64,000 nucleotides of DNA from Aquimarina sp. TRL1 (GTDB taxonomy: Bacteria > Bacteroidota > Bacteroidia > Flavobacteriales > Flavobacteriaceae). Under the pieces are notes generated by a model. It ran no database searches and was not told the origin of the DNA. It saw nothing but the letters and a program-made list of their open reading frames with translations. The position numbers and the translations under genes were made by a program. The stretch covers positions 5,198,501-5,262,500 of the forward strand of contig NZ_CP053590.1 of assembly GCF_013365535.1 (NCBI RefSeq), written 5' to 3'. Below, piece by piece: positions 28,887-38,835 of this stretch (its first letter is position 1; every line of letters begins with the position of its first letter).

Positions 28887-30737
28887 TCAGGAAGTTGTTT
28901 CTTTTGTTTTTACCCATTCCAACACCAATTCTTCTAATACTGTCAGCGGAAGTGCTCCATTGGTGAGCACTACATCATGAAACTCTCTGATATCAAATGC
29001 TGCTCCAAGCTGCTTTTTGGCTTGCTCTCTAAGCTCCAATATTTTATTCATTCCGATCTTATAAGCGGTTGCCTGACTAGCCATTACAATATGCCTCTCA
29101 ACCATCTTTACAGCGTCACTTTTCGCATTTGGCGTATTGGTTTCATAATACGTAATTCCTTCCTCTCTTGTCCATTTTTTGGCATGAATCCCTGTATCAA
29201 CTACTAATCTGCATGCTCTCCATAGTTCCATCGCTAATCTTCCAAAATCTGCATATGGATCGCTATACATTCCTATTTCTTTTGGCAAGAATTCATTATA
29301 CAATCCCCACCCTTCGATATAAGCTGTGTATCCTCCAAACTTTCTAAACTTCGGAATATTTTCCAGTTCTCGGGCTATGGATAATTGCATATGATGTCCC
29401 GGAATTCCCTCATGATAAGCCAGAGCCTCCATTTGATACTTCGGCATTGCTTCCATATCGTATAAATTTGCATAATAGATCCCAGGTCTTGATCCATCCG
29501 GAGTTCCACTTTCATAAAATGCTTTTCCTGCACTTTTTTCTCTAAAAGGCTCCACAGCTTTTACAACAATATCTGCTTTGGGCTTGGTCATAAATAAATC
29601 ATCTAATTTTGACTTCATCGTGTCAATTAGTGCCACTGCCTGTTCCAGGTATTCTTTTTTTCCTGCTGCTGAATTCGGATAGTAAAACTGTGCATCTTCT
29701 TTCATAAAAACAAAGAACTCCTGTAGATTTCCTTTAAAACCTACTTTCTTCATAATCGCTCTCATTTCATCATGAATACGAGCAACTTCAGACAGTCCTA
29801 AAGCATGGATTTCTTCTGCTGTCATTTTTGTCGTCGTTGTACGTTGTAAAGCTTGATTATAAAAAGCCGTTCCATCAGGAAATTTCCAGACTCCATCCTC
29901 TGTGGTAGCCCTCTTCTGTTGATCTTCCAAAAATACTATCAAATGTCTATAAGCTGGCTGTACTCCTTCCAGCAATCCTTTTTTCGCTTCCTCTTCCAGA
30001 CGTTTTTTTTCTTCTTCTGTTATTTCCAGTGTGCCTATCTTCTTTTTGAAGTCTGCATACAAAGCACTTTCTTCTCCAGAAGCATCAAACGGAACTCCTT
30101 TTATAATATTACGGCAATCATCTAGCACCTTATCAAATACAAATTTCGGAGGAAGAATCCCTTTTGCTTCCCGATCATCTAAATTGTTTTCCAATTGTGT
30201 AAATAATGGCTTCATCCCATGCAATCTAGCAATATAGGCTTCTGCATCTTTTACCGTCTCTACACGATGCATATTGATAAGGAAAGCAGGTAACTCTGCA
30301 TGCATTCCATGCATTTGATTCACTGGATAATTATACAATCTGTATTTATAATCCGCTATCTCATTTTCTAAATTTTCTTTCTTTAGCTTATAACTCAATT
30401 GTGTCTCCTTATTGAGTTTTTCTACTTTTATTGAATCCTGAAGATACGCTAATTGTTTTTGGGCTTTTTCGTGATCTTTGGCTTCTTTTACCGGTGAGAT
30501 ATCATCCCACTTTCCATAATCTTCTGTCTTAATCCCCAAATAAGCCTGCCACATTGGTGATTCAGCTACATCTTCCTGAAATGTCTCTTCAAACCAATCA
30601 TTCATTTTTTTAGAATAAGCTGCTATCTCCTCCTGAGAAGGAGTTGTTTCTTTTTTTTCTTCTTTTTTGCAACTTCCTAAAACAATCAGAGCACATAGAA
30701 CAGGAACTCCTTTATTTATTATTTGTCTGATAATCAT
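28887..30737 (-). CDS. DUF885 lipoprotein, putative metallopeptidase
   Basis: This is a 616-residue lipoprotein (lipobox LGSC, Cys23). The mostly helical body ends in the DUF885 signature H442-E443-GIPG-H448-H449, followed by the conserved TAYIEGWGLY block. The arrangement resembles the HExxH zinc sites of thermolysin- or M32-like carboxypeptidases. Activity is not firmly established for the family, so peptide hydrolysis is an inference. The gene starts 12 bases after the stop codon of the CocE-type hydrolase gene and shares its transcript. It ends at a strong terminator. Confidence 0.9.
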   Translation of the reverse strand: MIIRQIINKGVPVLCALIVLGSCKKEEKKETTPSQEEIAAYSKKMNDWFEETFQEDVAESPMWQAYLGIKTEDYGKWDDISPVKEAKDHEKAQKQLAYLQDSIKVEKLNKETQLSYKLKKENLENEIADYKYRLYNYPVNQMHGMHAELPAFLINMHRVETVKDAEAYIARLHGMKPLFTQLENNLDDREAKGILPPKFVFDKVLDDCRNIIKGVPFDASGEESALYADFKKKIGTLEITEEEKKRLEEEAKKGLLEGVQPAYRHLIVFLEDQQKRATTEDGVWKFPDGTAFYNQALQRTTTTKMTAEEIHALGLSEVARIHDEMRAIMKKVGFKGNLQEFFVFMKEDAQFYYPNSAAGKKEYLEQAVALIDTMKSKLDDLFMTKPKADIVVKAVEPFREKSAGKAFYESGTPDGSRPGIYYANLYDMEAMPKYQMEALAYHEGIPGHHMQLSIARELENIPKFRKFGGYTAYIEGWGLYNEFLPKEIGMYSDPYADFGRLAMELWRACRLVVDTGIHAKKWTREEGITYYETNTPNAKSDAVKMVERHIVMASQATAYKIGMNKILELREQAKKQLGAAFDIREFHDVVLTNGALPLTVLEELVLEWVKTKETTS

Positions 30738-30749
30738 ATCTACGTGGAA

Positions 30750-32600
30750 TTATTTTAAAACAGAAAATTCTATGGAAGAATCAGAATATACACGATGTGT
30801 TTGTTTAGTATAGTCTGATGCTTTTGCTTTGAAGATATTCGGTACAAATGTCTGTGGATTCCGGTCAATTAATGGGAACCAAGTACTTTGAACCTGTATC
30901 TGTAATTTATGACCTTTTTTTATGGTATGATGGACATCTTGTAATTTTACAGTCACTGCTGTTTTTTTATTCGGGACAAAAGGTTCCGGCTTACTAAAAT
31001 CATTTCTAAAGCGACCTCTCATCACTTCACTTCTAACCATTAAATGGTAATTAGACATTTTCAGGTATTCTTGTGTTTCTTCCGTATCCTTGGCATCCGG
31101 AGGATATACATCAATTACTTTTACAACCCAGTCTGCATCTGTTCCTGTTGTTGCTACCTGTAGTTTAGCCAGGATATCTCCGGACAGGGTCATATCTTCT
31201 TCCATAACTGGAGTTTCATATACCAATACATCTGGTCTTCTCGCAGCAAATCGTTGATCATCTGTCATATATTTTCTGGGAGTAAACACTACTTTTATAT
31301 CCTCAGTATATGGAACAGGTTTAGCTGGATCACTTATAAACTCAGCAGGTGTAGTTCCTGCAGTAGCTCCTAAGTTTCCTTCTGCTGTCAAATAAAATGT
31401 CTTTTTCTCTGTATTTTTTGGAGGCCATACATCAAAAGTATTCCATTCTTTTTTTCCTGTATCATAAATTTGAATCTCAGGTAATCCAGTGTTATGGCTT
31501 CCATCGCCTTTCAGAAAGTGATTAAAGAATTTTGTTTCTACATTTTTTTGATAATTCAGCGATAGGTCATCTCCAAAATAGACATTTCCTATTGCTTGTC
31601 TCTTTTTGTTCCTTGCCCAATCTCCATGACTCCAAGGTCCGAAAACCATGGTATTATAATTCGAACTTTTCTTCTCTATATTTTTATAGGTCTCGAAAGG
31701 ACCGTACAAATCTTCTGCATCAAAAAGCCCTCCAACTACCATTACTGCTGGCTTAATATCTTTCAAATGCTGGATAATTCCTCTTTTTTGCCAAAAATCA
31801 TCATAATTAGGATGTTCTTTTATCTGATTCCAGAAAACATTATTCGGTTCATAATGTTTTTCCAGATTGGTCAAGGGACCTGCATCCAGGAAAAACTGAT
31901 ATTGATCCTTTGTTTTTATATCTGGCAACGTATACCATGCCTCTTGTACCGGTTTTGTTTTCTCATGTCCAAACAGAGGTGTTATTTTCCAATAACTAAG
32001 TAAATACGCTCCATTATGATGGAAATCATCAAAAAAGAAATCTCCAATACACGCCTGAGGAGAAACTGCTTTTAAAGAGGGATGTGCATCTAGTAAAGAA
32101 TACGTCGCATAAAATCCAGGATATGAAATTCCCCATATTCCTACTCGACCATTGTTATTTTCTACATTTTTCACTAACCAGTCTATCGTATCATACGTAT
32201 CACTCGCTTCATCAAACTGCTTCCCCTTTTTGTTAGGGATATACGCTCTCATATTATCATACACTCCCTCACTCATCCATCTTCCTCTTACATCCTGGTA
32301 TACGATGATATTTCCTTCTTTCATCAGGAATTCATTCGGTCCTATTTTTGATCGAAACTGATCTTTTCCATATGGTCTGGAACTATATGGAGTTCGTGTC
32401 ATCAAAATTGGATATTTTTTACTAGTGTCTTTAGGAGAATAGATAGTAGTATGAAGTTTCACTCCATCCCTCATGACAATATCCACTTCTAATTTAGTGT
32501 AATTGTCTTTTACTTGGTACGTAGCTTTATCCTGTGAATAAGCTGTGATACTGATTATCAGAAACAAAGCTGATACCAGTTTGCTGGTAATGGTTCTCAT
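30750..32600 (-). CDS. CocE/NonD family hydrolase (X-prolyl dipeptidyl aminopeptidase S15 type)
   Basis: This is a 616-residue secreted serine hydrolase. It has a signal peptide (about 1-22, ITAYSQ). The alpha/beta hydrolase domain (about 35-370) has the nucleophile S159 in GISYPGF and a His-containing FGPWSHGDW block. The C-terminal jelly-roll domain (about 380-616) is typical of CocE and S15 enzymes, with LQIQVQSTWFPLIDRNPQ near the end. Family members hydrolyse X-Pro dipeptides, acyl esters or amides. Pairing with the DUF885 gene 12 bases downstream favours a peptide substrate. Signal and domains are complete. Confidence 0.93.
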   Translation of the reverse strand: MRTITSKLVSALFLIISITAYSQDKATYQVKDNYTKLEVDIVMRDGVKLHTTIYSPKDTSKKYPILMTRTPYSSRPYGKDQFRSKIGPNEFLMKEGNIIVYQDVRGRWMSEGVYDNMRAYIPNKKGKQFDEASDTYDTIDWLVKNVENNNGRVGIWGISYPGFYATYSLLDAHPSLKAVSPQACIGDFFFDDFHHNGAYLLSYWKITPLFGHEKTKPVQEAWYTLPDIKTKDQYQFFLDAGPLTNLEKHYEPNNVFWNQIKEHPNYDDFWQKRGIIQHLKDIKPAVMVVGGLFDAEDLYGPFETYKNIEKKSSNYNTMVFGPWSHGDWARNKKRQAIGNVYFGDDLSLNYQKNVETKFFNHFLKGDGSHNTGLPEIQIYDTGKKEWNTFDVWPPKNTEKKTFYLTAEGNLGATAGTTPAEFISDPAKPVPYTEDIKVVFTPRKYMTDDQRFAARRPDVLVYETPVMEEDMTLSGDILAKLQVATTGTDADWVVKVIDVYPPDAKDTEETQEYLKMSNYHLMVRSEVMRGRFRNDFSKPEPFVPNKKTAVTVKLQDVHHTIKKGHKLQIQVQSTWFPLIDRNPQTFVPNIFKAKASDYTKQTHRVYSDSSIEFSVLK

Positions 32601-32687
32601 CGATATGCATTATTGATTATGTCGGAAGATAAAAAAAATGGTACGACAAGAACCTTCTTATTAAGGAGATTTTAACAAATAGAACGT

Positions 32688-34715
32688 TTATTTAGGATAC
32701 TTCTTGATGCCGTTTTCTAGCCAATCTAAAAACACTGCTGCATCTGATGTATATCCTATAGGGTCATTCAGGTTGTTTTCCTCAAGATCCGTTAATACAT
32801 AATATGGCTGTGCATTTGCTTTATACTTTCGAATCTGGAAATCACTCCATTTATTCCCTATTGTTTTTATCTTTTTGCCGGTTGTCTCTGATATGTATTG
32901 TTCATCTTTTGGTAATTCTTTTTTATAATCTACGTAAAGAGAAATCATTACGACATCACAACTCAGTAGTTTTAATACTTTCGGTTGCACCCAAACGTTT
33001 TCTTCCATCTTTCTGCAATTGACACAGGCATAGCCTGTAAAATCAATCAATACAGGTTTGTTTACTTTTTTTGCATAAGCCAATCCCTTATCATAATCTG
33101 TAAAAGTTATGATATCGTGTTCTCCGTATTTTGCGCCTTCTGGCAGAGGAACTCCACTAAGCACTGCACTTCCTTTTGAACTTCCTACTCCATAGGGTGA
33201 TTCACTATAGCTCAAAGGAGGAGGAAAACCACTGATTAACTTAAGAGGTGCTCCCCATAATCCCGGAATAAGGTATATTGTAAATGTCAATGTTAGTATC
33301 GCTAATAATAATCTCCCTACCGATATCCGTTCTATGGGAGAATCATGCGGCAATTGAATCTTTCCTAATAAGTACAGCCCCAACACTCCGAATATCGCTA
33401 TCCAAATAGCTAAAAACACTTCTCTTTCCAGCCAGTGTAATTGTAACACTAAATCAGCATTAGATAAAAACTTAAAAGCGAATGCCAACTCTAAAAACCC
33501 TAAAAATACTTTTACTGTATTAAGCCATCCTCCGCTTTTGGGAAGTGAATTAAGCCATCCCGGAAACAATGCAAATAATGCAAAGGGCAATGCGATCGCC
33601 AGAGAAAACCCCAGCATTCCCATAATTGGAGCGACTCCTCCCTTAGAAGCAGATTCTACGAGAAGTGTTCCTACAATAGGTCCTGTGCAAGAAAAAGAAA
33701 CAATCGCCAATGCCAATGCCATAAAGAAAATTCCTACCATCCCTCCTCTATCGGCTTGTCGGTCTACTTTATTTGCCCAAGAATTAGGCAACATGATTTC
33801 AAATGCTCCTAAAAAGGAAATTGCAAAAATGACTAATAAGGCAAAAAATATAAGATTAAACCAAACATTGGTGGACAATGCATTCAAGGCATCTGCTCCA
33901 AAAATTCCGGTAACTACAGATCCTAATGCTACATAAATAACAATAATAAACAATCCATACAATAAGGCATTTCGAATTCCTACAGCTCTATTTTTACTTT
34001 GCTTCGTAAAAAAACTAACTGTCATTGGTATCATTGGAAAAACACATGGTGTCAACAAAGCAGCAAACCCAGAAAAGAAGGCAATAAAAAAGATACTCCA
34101 CAATCCTTTTTTCGAGCTTTTTTCAGTTGTTTCAACTTTGTCTTTTTCTGCTCCAGTACCTTGATTGGAAGAAAACGGCAATGAGCTTGTTTTTATCTCC
34201 TTGGGGGCTTCTTCTTTAATTTCCGAAGATTCATATTCAGCTGCTTTTATCACACGCCCTTTTAGAGCAACGAGATCAAACAGAAAATACCTGTTCTCGT
34301 TAATACACACTTCTTTGCATACCTGATACTCTATCTCTGCTTTTATATAGCGTAGGTTTTTATCAGTTACTTTTATTTTTTGCGTCAATATCGCTTCTAT
34401 CTCAAAATACGTTTCATCAAGCTCAAAAACCTCATTGTACGAAGTCTTTGTTTTGCTTTCCGATGCTTTTCCTATTCTTGTGAAACCTTCTTCTTTTGGA
34501 TACACAAAAGAAAGTGGGATTGGCGCTATTGCATCTTCCGGATAGCCTTGCTGCGAATATACATGCCATTCTCTTTCTATATCTCCAGAAAAAACCAGAC
34601 TGTATATAGAGTCATTTTCTTTTTCTACAGCAGCATTCCAAATCACCGGATCATGTATTTGTCCAATTCCCAGGTGGGAGATAAACACAAAAGTCAGGAG
34701 TAATAAAAACCTCAT
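32688..34715 (-). CDS. dsbD: thiol:disulfide interchange protein DsbD-like
   Basis: This is a 675-residue envelope protein that carries electrons from cytoplasmic thioredoxin to the periplasm. A signal peptide (about 1-18) precedes an N-terminal DsbD-alpha-like domain with the EVCINENRYF motif (about 25-155), a charged linker, about eight membrane helices (about 205-480), and a C-terminal thioredoxin domain. In that domain GYACVNCRK contains C564 and C567. The membrane domain has the family Cys and Pro pattern TPCVFPMIPM and CTGPIVGT. The ATG overlaps the TGA of tilS by four bases (ATGA), so the two are translationally coupled. Confidence 0.93.
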   Translation of the reverse strand: MRFLLLLTFVFISHLGIGQIHDPVIWNAAVEKENDSIYSLVFSGDIEREWHVYSQQGYPEDAIAPIPLSFVYPKEEGFTRIGKASESKTKTSYNEVFELDETYFEIEAILTQKIKVTDKNLRYIKAEIEYQVCKEVCINENRYFLFDLVALKGRVIKAAEYESSEIKEEAPKEIKTSSLPFSSNQGTGAEKDKVETTEKSSKKGLWSIFFIAFFSGFAALLTPCVFPMIPMTVSFFTKQSKNRAVGIRNALLYGLFIIVIYVALGSVVTGIFGADALNALSTNVWFNLIFFALLVIFAISFLGAFEIMLPNSWANKVDRQADRGGMVGIFFMALALAIVSFSCTGPIVGTLLVESASKGGVAPIMGMLGFSLAIALPFALFALFPGWLNSLPKSGGWLNTVKVFLGFLELAFAFKFLSNADLVLQLHWLEREVFLAIWIAIFGVLGLYLLGKIQLPHDSPIERISVGRLLLAILTLTFTIYLIPGLWGAPLKLISGFPPPLSYSESPYGVGSSKGSAVLSGVPLPEGAKYGEHDIITFTDYDKGLAYAKKVNKPVLIDFTGYACVNCRKMEENVWVQPKVLKLLSCDVVMISLYVDYKKELPKDEQYISETTGKKIKTIGNKWSDFQIRKYKANAQPYYVLTDLEENNLNDPIGYTSDAAVFLDWLENGIKKYPK

Positions 34716-36034
34716 AAGCGTATTGTTATTTTTAGTATTTGTTTTGTTTGAGATGTTATTCTAAACCTATGATCAGCTCTGTAATTCACTACCCAGACGA
34801 TTTCTTCTTCTGACCCTGAACACAATAACCAAACATGTTCTTTTTCTATTAAAGATAATTTTTCATCTTTAAAATATTTACTCAGCTTCTTCTTCCCTCT
34901 CATTCCCAAGGGATAAAAATAGTCGCCTTCTTTCCATTTTCTTACAATTAATGGATATTTTAACTTTTCTTTATCAAGGTAGACTGTATTTAGGGCTGTT
35001 TTATCAATTTCCTTAACTTCCTCAAAACGCAATGTTCCCGAATCAATCATCACGACCCTTTCTTCTTCGGGAATTTGATATGTTTTATTGGCTACTTGCC
35101 TTTGTATGGGCGTTATTAATAAGTTGTCTCTGTTTTTTAGCAATCGATGTGTTTCTGAAAACAGTTGTTTTCCTGATTGAGAAGATAGCATTCCTACTAC
35201 ATCATCCCAGGAAGTAAATCCATATTCTTTAAATAAAAAATACAGATAACTTTTGGGGTTTTCCATTAGTAAAAAGGGGGCTACCGGTACTTTTATCACA
35301 CCTGTATCTTCGTATACAAATAACTGTTCTCTGATTCCTGCTACCTGATCTTTTATAAATGCACTGCTTTGTTGCAAGTATCCAAGTGTTTTCTCTACAT
35401 TCTGTAATAATTGTGGTTGTATCTCTTTGAGCTGTGGAATTACATCATGTCTTAGTTTATTTCGGATGTATTTAGTACTGGCATTACTACTATCTTCTCT
35501 CCACTGAAGTTTATTAGTAGTAGCATATTGATGAATTTCCTCTCTGGAAAAAGGCAATAATGGACGAACATACACTCCATTTATAGCAGGAATTCCTGTA
35601 AGTCCATCGATCCCAGTTCCTCTGGATAAGTTTATCAAAAAAGTTTCCAGAGAATCATCAGCATGATGTGCTGTAGCTACCCAGGTATATTTTGTGCCTT
35701 TAATTAAAGTTTCAAACCATTCGTATCGCAATGCTCTGGCTGCCATCTGTATGGAAACTTTTTGTTCTCTGGCATAGTACTCTGTATCAAAAGAAGTAGA
35801 AAAAAATGGAATATCTAATCGAGTAGCATTATTTTCTACAAACAATTCATCGACATCACTTTCATCCCCTCTCAATTTAAAATTACAATGAGCAAGAGCT
35901 ATATCAATATGCAACTGATTACACAGTGATGTTAATACCATACTATCCAATCCCCCACTACAGGCAATGATCACTTTTTGTTTTTTAAAAAAAGGAAGGG
36001 TTTTATCGATATGATTTTTGAATCGTAATAACAA
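34712..36034 (-). CDS. tilS: tRNA(Ile)-lysidine synthase
   Basis: This is a 440-residue cytoplasmic enzyme that converts C34 of the AUA-reading tRNA(Ile) to lysidine. The PP-loop ACSGGLDS spans about residues 24-31. HCNFKLRGDESD and ATAHHADDSLETFLINLSRG follow as expected, and the C-terminal TilS domain (about 355-440) has KWKEGDYFYPLGMRGKKK. There is no in-frame ATG near the N-terminus. TTG at 36034 is the likely start because it gives the normal LLRFKNHID beginning and lies about 25 bases after the predicted transcription start. The stop overlaps dsbD. Confidence 0.95.
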   Translation of the reverse strand: MLLRFKNHIDKTLPFFKKQKVIIACSGGLDSMVLTSLCNQLHIDIALAHCNFKLRGDESDVDELFVENNATRLDIPFFSTSFDTEYYAREQKVSIQMAARALRYEWFETLIKGTKYTWVATAHHADDSLETFLINLSRGTGIDGLTGIPAINGVYVRPLLPFSREEIHQYATTNKLQWREDSSNASTKYIRNKLRHDVIPQLKEIQPQLLQNVEKTLGYLQQSSAFIKDQVAGIREQLFVYEDTGVIKVPVAPFLLMENPKSYLYFLFKEYGFTSWDDVVGMLSSQSGKQLFSETHRLLKNRDNLLITPIQRQVANKTYQIPEEERVVMIDSGTLRFEEVKEIDKTALNTVYLDKEKLKYPLIVRKWKEGDYFYPLGMRGKKKLSKYFKDEKLSLIEKEHVWLLCSGSEEEIVWVVNYRADHRFRITSQTKQILKITIRL

Positions 36035-36066
36035 TGAACTCTTAATTTTAGATATGATATGGTTCC

Positions 36067-36096
36067 CAAAGATACGATTTTGTCAAGCGATAGCAA
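36067..36096 (-). promoter_or_regulatory. promoter of the tilS-dsbD operon
   Basis: On the minus strand TTG is followed by 19 bases and TATCTTTG, a perfect match to the flavobacterial housekeeping promoter. It is 33 bases upstream of the tilS start. Confidence 0.75.
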
Positions 36097-36185
36097 TCTG
36101 AAGCATGGCAACGTACTAAATTCCTCTTCCAAACATAGTATAATTGCCTAATTTTCACTATTTTTAGATTCCCCTTAAAACCTGC

Positions 36186-36896
36186 ATGATTATGAATGAA
36201 CAAATGGAACGCCAGAAAAATTCGCTGGCTAAGAACGAATTTGGGTTTAATAAGAAGCTTTTAGCGATTCTTCCTCACTTAACCCCCTATGTGAAACATC
36301 GTCTTTATATTGCAGAAAGTACCGGGATTCTTCCCAGAAATATGTATTGTGCTGACGATATTATTGATGAGGCTCTTCTTCTTCTTCATGAAAGTACTGC
36401 AGACATCAGTCTAATTGACCAACTCTCTTTAGAACTAAAGTTATTCCGAATTAGCGGCATCTTGCTAGATGAACTCTATGCCAAAGAAGGGTGGCATCAG
36501 CAAAACATCAGTACCAGTTTTCTACTAAAAAATGAATTGCAAAAATTAGAAGAGTGCTTTACCTCTGACAGTGATAAGCATCTAATCATGGATGAAGAAC
36601 TCAACGATATTTGCTACCGTCAAAAACCGGATACCAAACAGTCTTTTGTTTATGACGATACAGATTCTCTTATGCTAAGTATTATTGAACCTGAAGCCTC
36701 TACTGTACCTATCAAACAGAAATTACTGGGCCATTTTTACAGCTGGTTGCCTCTGGAAACTTCTAAAATTGTAGATCTATTCATATTTGGAAAATTAAAT
36801 TTCGAAGAGATCGCTATTGTTATGAATACAACAGCTATTGAAATTAAAGAAACCATTATCCATATCCGAAAAAGTTTCAGAAAACATCTGGTTTAG
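36186..36896 (+). CDS. sigma-70-like helical protein
   Basis: This 236-residue soluble protein is mostly helical. The last 65 residues (LETSKIVDLFIFGKLNFEEIAIVMN, then RKSFRKHLV) have the layout of a sigma-70 region 4 helix-turn-helix, with a spaced IAIVMNTTAIEIKETI turn. The middle (about 55-110) could be a region 2-like helical bundle, but conservation is weak. I would call it a divergent ECF-type sigma factor or a regulator derived from one. No anti-sigma gene lies next to it. It converges with pabB, with four bases between the stop codons. Confidence 0.55.
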   Translation: MIMNEQMERQKNSLAKNEFGFNKKLLAILPHLTPYVKHRLYIAESTGILPRNMYCADDIIDEALLLLHESTADISLIDQLSLELKLFRISGILLDELYAKEGWHQQNISTSFLLKNELQKLEECFTSDSDKHLIMDEELNDICYRQKPDTKQSFVYDDTDSLMLSIIEPEASTVPIKQKLLGHFYSWLPLETSKIVDLFIFGKLNFEEIAIVMNTTAIEIKETIIHIRKSFRKHLV

Positions 36897-36900
36897 TATT

Positions 36901-38211
36901 TTAATTCGATGATTCCAACACTTCCCGCATTGCTTTTGCTTTGATCAGACATTCTTCATATTCTTTTTCAGGAGTTGATTTTGCCGTGATAGCTCCTCCT
37001 ACCGTGTATGAAATGTAAGCAGCTGCCTCATTATAAAGAATACTGCGAATAATCACATTAAAATCAAAATCTCCTTCGGGGCTAAAATATCCCACAGATC
37101 CACTGTACAGTCCTCTTTTTGCACTTTCTAATTTCTCAATGATTTCCATAGCAGATATTTTAGGTGCCCCTGTCATACTTCCCATAGGAAAGGTCGTTCT
37201 GATCACATCGACAGGAGAAATCGAAGGTGATACTTCTGATACCACTGTAGAAATCATTTGATGTACCTGTTCAAAGCTATATATCTTGCACAATTCTTCT
37301 ACCTGAACGCTTCCTTTTGTTGCTGTCCGGGAAAGATCATTTCGTACCAGATCGACAATCATCACATTTTCTGATCGTTCTTTAGGATCGTTTTTCAGTT
37401 GTGTTATCAACTGCATATCTTCTTCCTTATCTGCTGATCGCTTAGCAGTTCCTTTTATCGGCTGTGAAATAATTTTTTGTCCTTCTTTTCTCAGGTATCG
37501 CTCCGGAGAAGCCGACAATAAATAGTTACTTCCCATTCGGAAATAAGTAGCAAAAGGTGGTGCTGAAATCGCATTTAATCGTCTGTATGTATCCAATGGA
37601 TTGATACAGCTGTTCTCTGCGTAAAATTCCTGGCAGAAATTTGCCTCGTATATATCACCACGATGGATATGCTCCAACATGGTCTCCACTTTCTCTTTAT
37701 ATACATCTTTGGTAATCCTAAGGCGTATTTTTATTCGTTCACAACTGGAAGTAGTATTGTTATCTATCGTTTCTTTACTAATTGCACATACCTCAGAAAA
37801 GTCTGTTTCCATCTCATCTTCCGCCATTCTAAGGTACGACATAGTCACTTCATTACCTCTGATAAAGTACAATCGTTTGGGCTGAAAGAAGAATAACTCA
37901 GGAAAATAAAGATAATCTGTATTTTTAGAGGATAGTAACTCTGTATCATTTTTAAGATCGTATGATAAGCACCCAAAAATCCAATCAGAGGTAATCCCCT
38001 GATACTCTTTTAGTTTATCAAAGGCTCCCTGATCATCTGTTTTTATGGATGTAAAAGCATCTACTGCTAATACGGCATCATAACTACCGTATTGCTGTGC
38101 ATATTGATTCGAATCCAACCAGACTATCTCATCAAACTGTTGCGCCCAATAAAGTAATTGTTCTTTAAAATTATCTACATCTTCTAATGTATAGCTTTTA
38201 ATACTACGCAC
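36901..38211 (-). CDS. pabB: aminodeoxychorismate synthase component I
   Basis: This 436-residue enzyme converts chorismate to 4-amino-4-deoxychorismate, the first step to 4-aminobenzoate for folate. The chorismate-utilising domain (about 165-436) has ISQPIKGTAKR with K253, the PIKGT lysine that marks PabB as opposed to the PIAGT of anthranilate synthase. SENVMIVDLVRNDLSR, FPMGSMTGAPK and YTVGGAITAKSTPEKEYEE follow. The start is a GTG three bases after the stop codon of the FMN reductase gene. The glutaminase subunit and lyase are not in the window. Confidence 0.93.
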   Translation of the reverse strand: MRSIKSYTLEDVDNFKEQLLYWAQQFDEIVWLDSNQYAQQYGSYDAVLAVDAFTSIKTDDQGAFDKLKEYQGITSDWIFGCLSYDLKNDTELLSSKNTDYLYFPELFFFQPKRLYFIRGNEVTMSYLRMAEDEMETDFSEVCAISKETIDNNTTSSCERIKIRLRITKDVYKEKVETMLEHIHRGDIYEANFCQEFYAENSCINPLDTYRRLNAISAPPFATYFRMGSNYLLSASPERYLRKEGQKIISQPIKGTAKRSADKEEDMQLITQLKNDPKERSENVMIVDLVRNDLSRTATKGSVQVEELCKIYSFEQVHQMISTVVSEVSPSISPVDVIRTTFPMGSMTGAPKISAMEIIEKLESAKRGLYSGSVGYFSPEGDFDFNVIIRSILYNEAAAYISYTVGGAITAKSTPEKEYEECLIKAKAMREVLESSN

Positions 38212-38214
38212 TGC

Positions 38215-38754
38215 TTAGTTAATTTGTTGAGCAAAAGTAGTGAGAACTTCCCTTAATCCCAATAAAATCATTTCATCAGTAAGTTGCTTTGATTCGGTAT
38301 CGTAGTTTGCATAAAACGAAGGAAAACTAAAATGTTCTATAATCTCACCTCCGAATCTGGGCAATAGCTGCTTACAGGTTTCTAATGCACCTGTTCCTCC
38401 TCTTTGCCCCGGAGAAGTACTCATCAATAATATCTTTTTTCCTGCCAGAAAATTGCGATCTACTCTGGACAACCAATCGATTACATTTTTGAAAAAAGCA
38501 CTTAACGTACCATTATGTTCATTAACTGATATAATTAAATAAGTAGCTTCGGAGATTTCCTGTCGTAGTGCCAATGCCATTCCTGGAAGCCCATTCTTTC
38601 TTTCATAATCTTCACTATACATAGGCATCTCATACTGTAGTAAACTAATAATTTTGGTTCCTTCTATCCCTAATTCTCTCACTACAAACTCCACTAACTG
38701 ATGGTTGATTGACTGGCTGTTATTAGAGCCGGAAAATGCTAACATGTTTTTCAT
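38215..38754 (-). CDS. NADPH-dependent FMN reductase-like flavoprotein
   Basis: This 179-residue flavodoxin-fold protein opens with the FMN phosphate loop MLAFSGSNNSQSINHQL. It continues with PMYSEDYERKNGLP, the NEHNGTLSAFFKNVIDWLSR block and a STSPGQRGG loop, all typical of the NADPH-dependent FMN reductase family (azoreductase or quinone reductase type). A -7 box TATCTTTG lies at 38772-38779 on the minus strand. pabB follows three bases after the stop, so the two form an operon. The reaction in vivo is unknown, and a direct role in folate synthesis is not implied. Confidence 0.9.
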   Translation of the reverse strand: MKNMLAFSGSNNSQSINHQLVEFVVRELGIEGTKIISLLQYEMPMYSEDYERKNGLPGMALALRQEISEATYLIISVNEHNGTLSAFFKNVIDWLSRVDRNFLAGKKILLMSTSPGQRGGTGALETCKQLLPRFGGEIIEHFSFPSFYANYDTESKQLTDEMILLGLREVLTTFAQQIN

Positions 38755-38835
38755 ATATCTATTGATTATCTCAAAGATAAGGCTTGTTTTTTAAACGATA
38801 TTTTCTGTGAACTTGACTTGAGGACAGTATTAATA

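Noticed and set aside
28887..32600. DUF885 and CocE genes considered as duplicates because both encode 616 residues
   Set aside because: Their folds and motifs differ entirely, so the equal length is a coincidence.
33538..33936. 132-codon plus-strand frame inside dsbD
   Set aside because: It is antisense to the DsbD membrane helices. Its composition mirrors that region.
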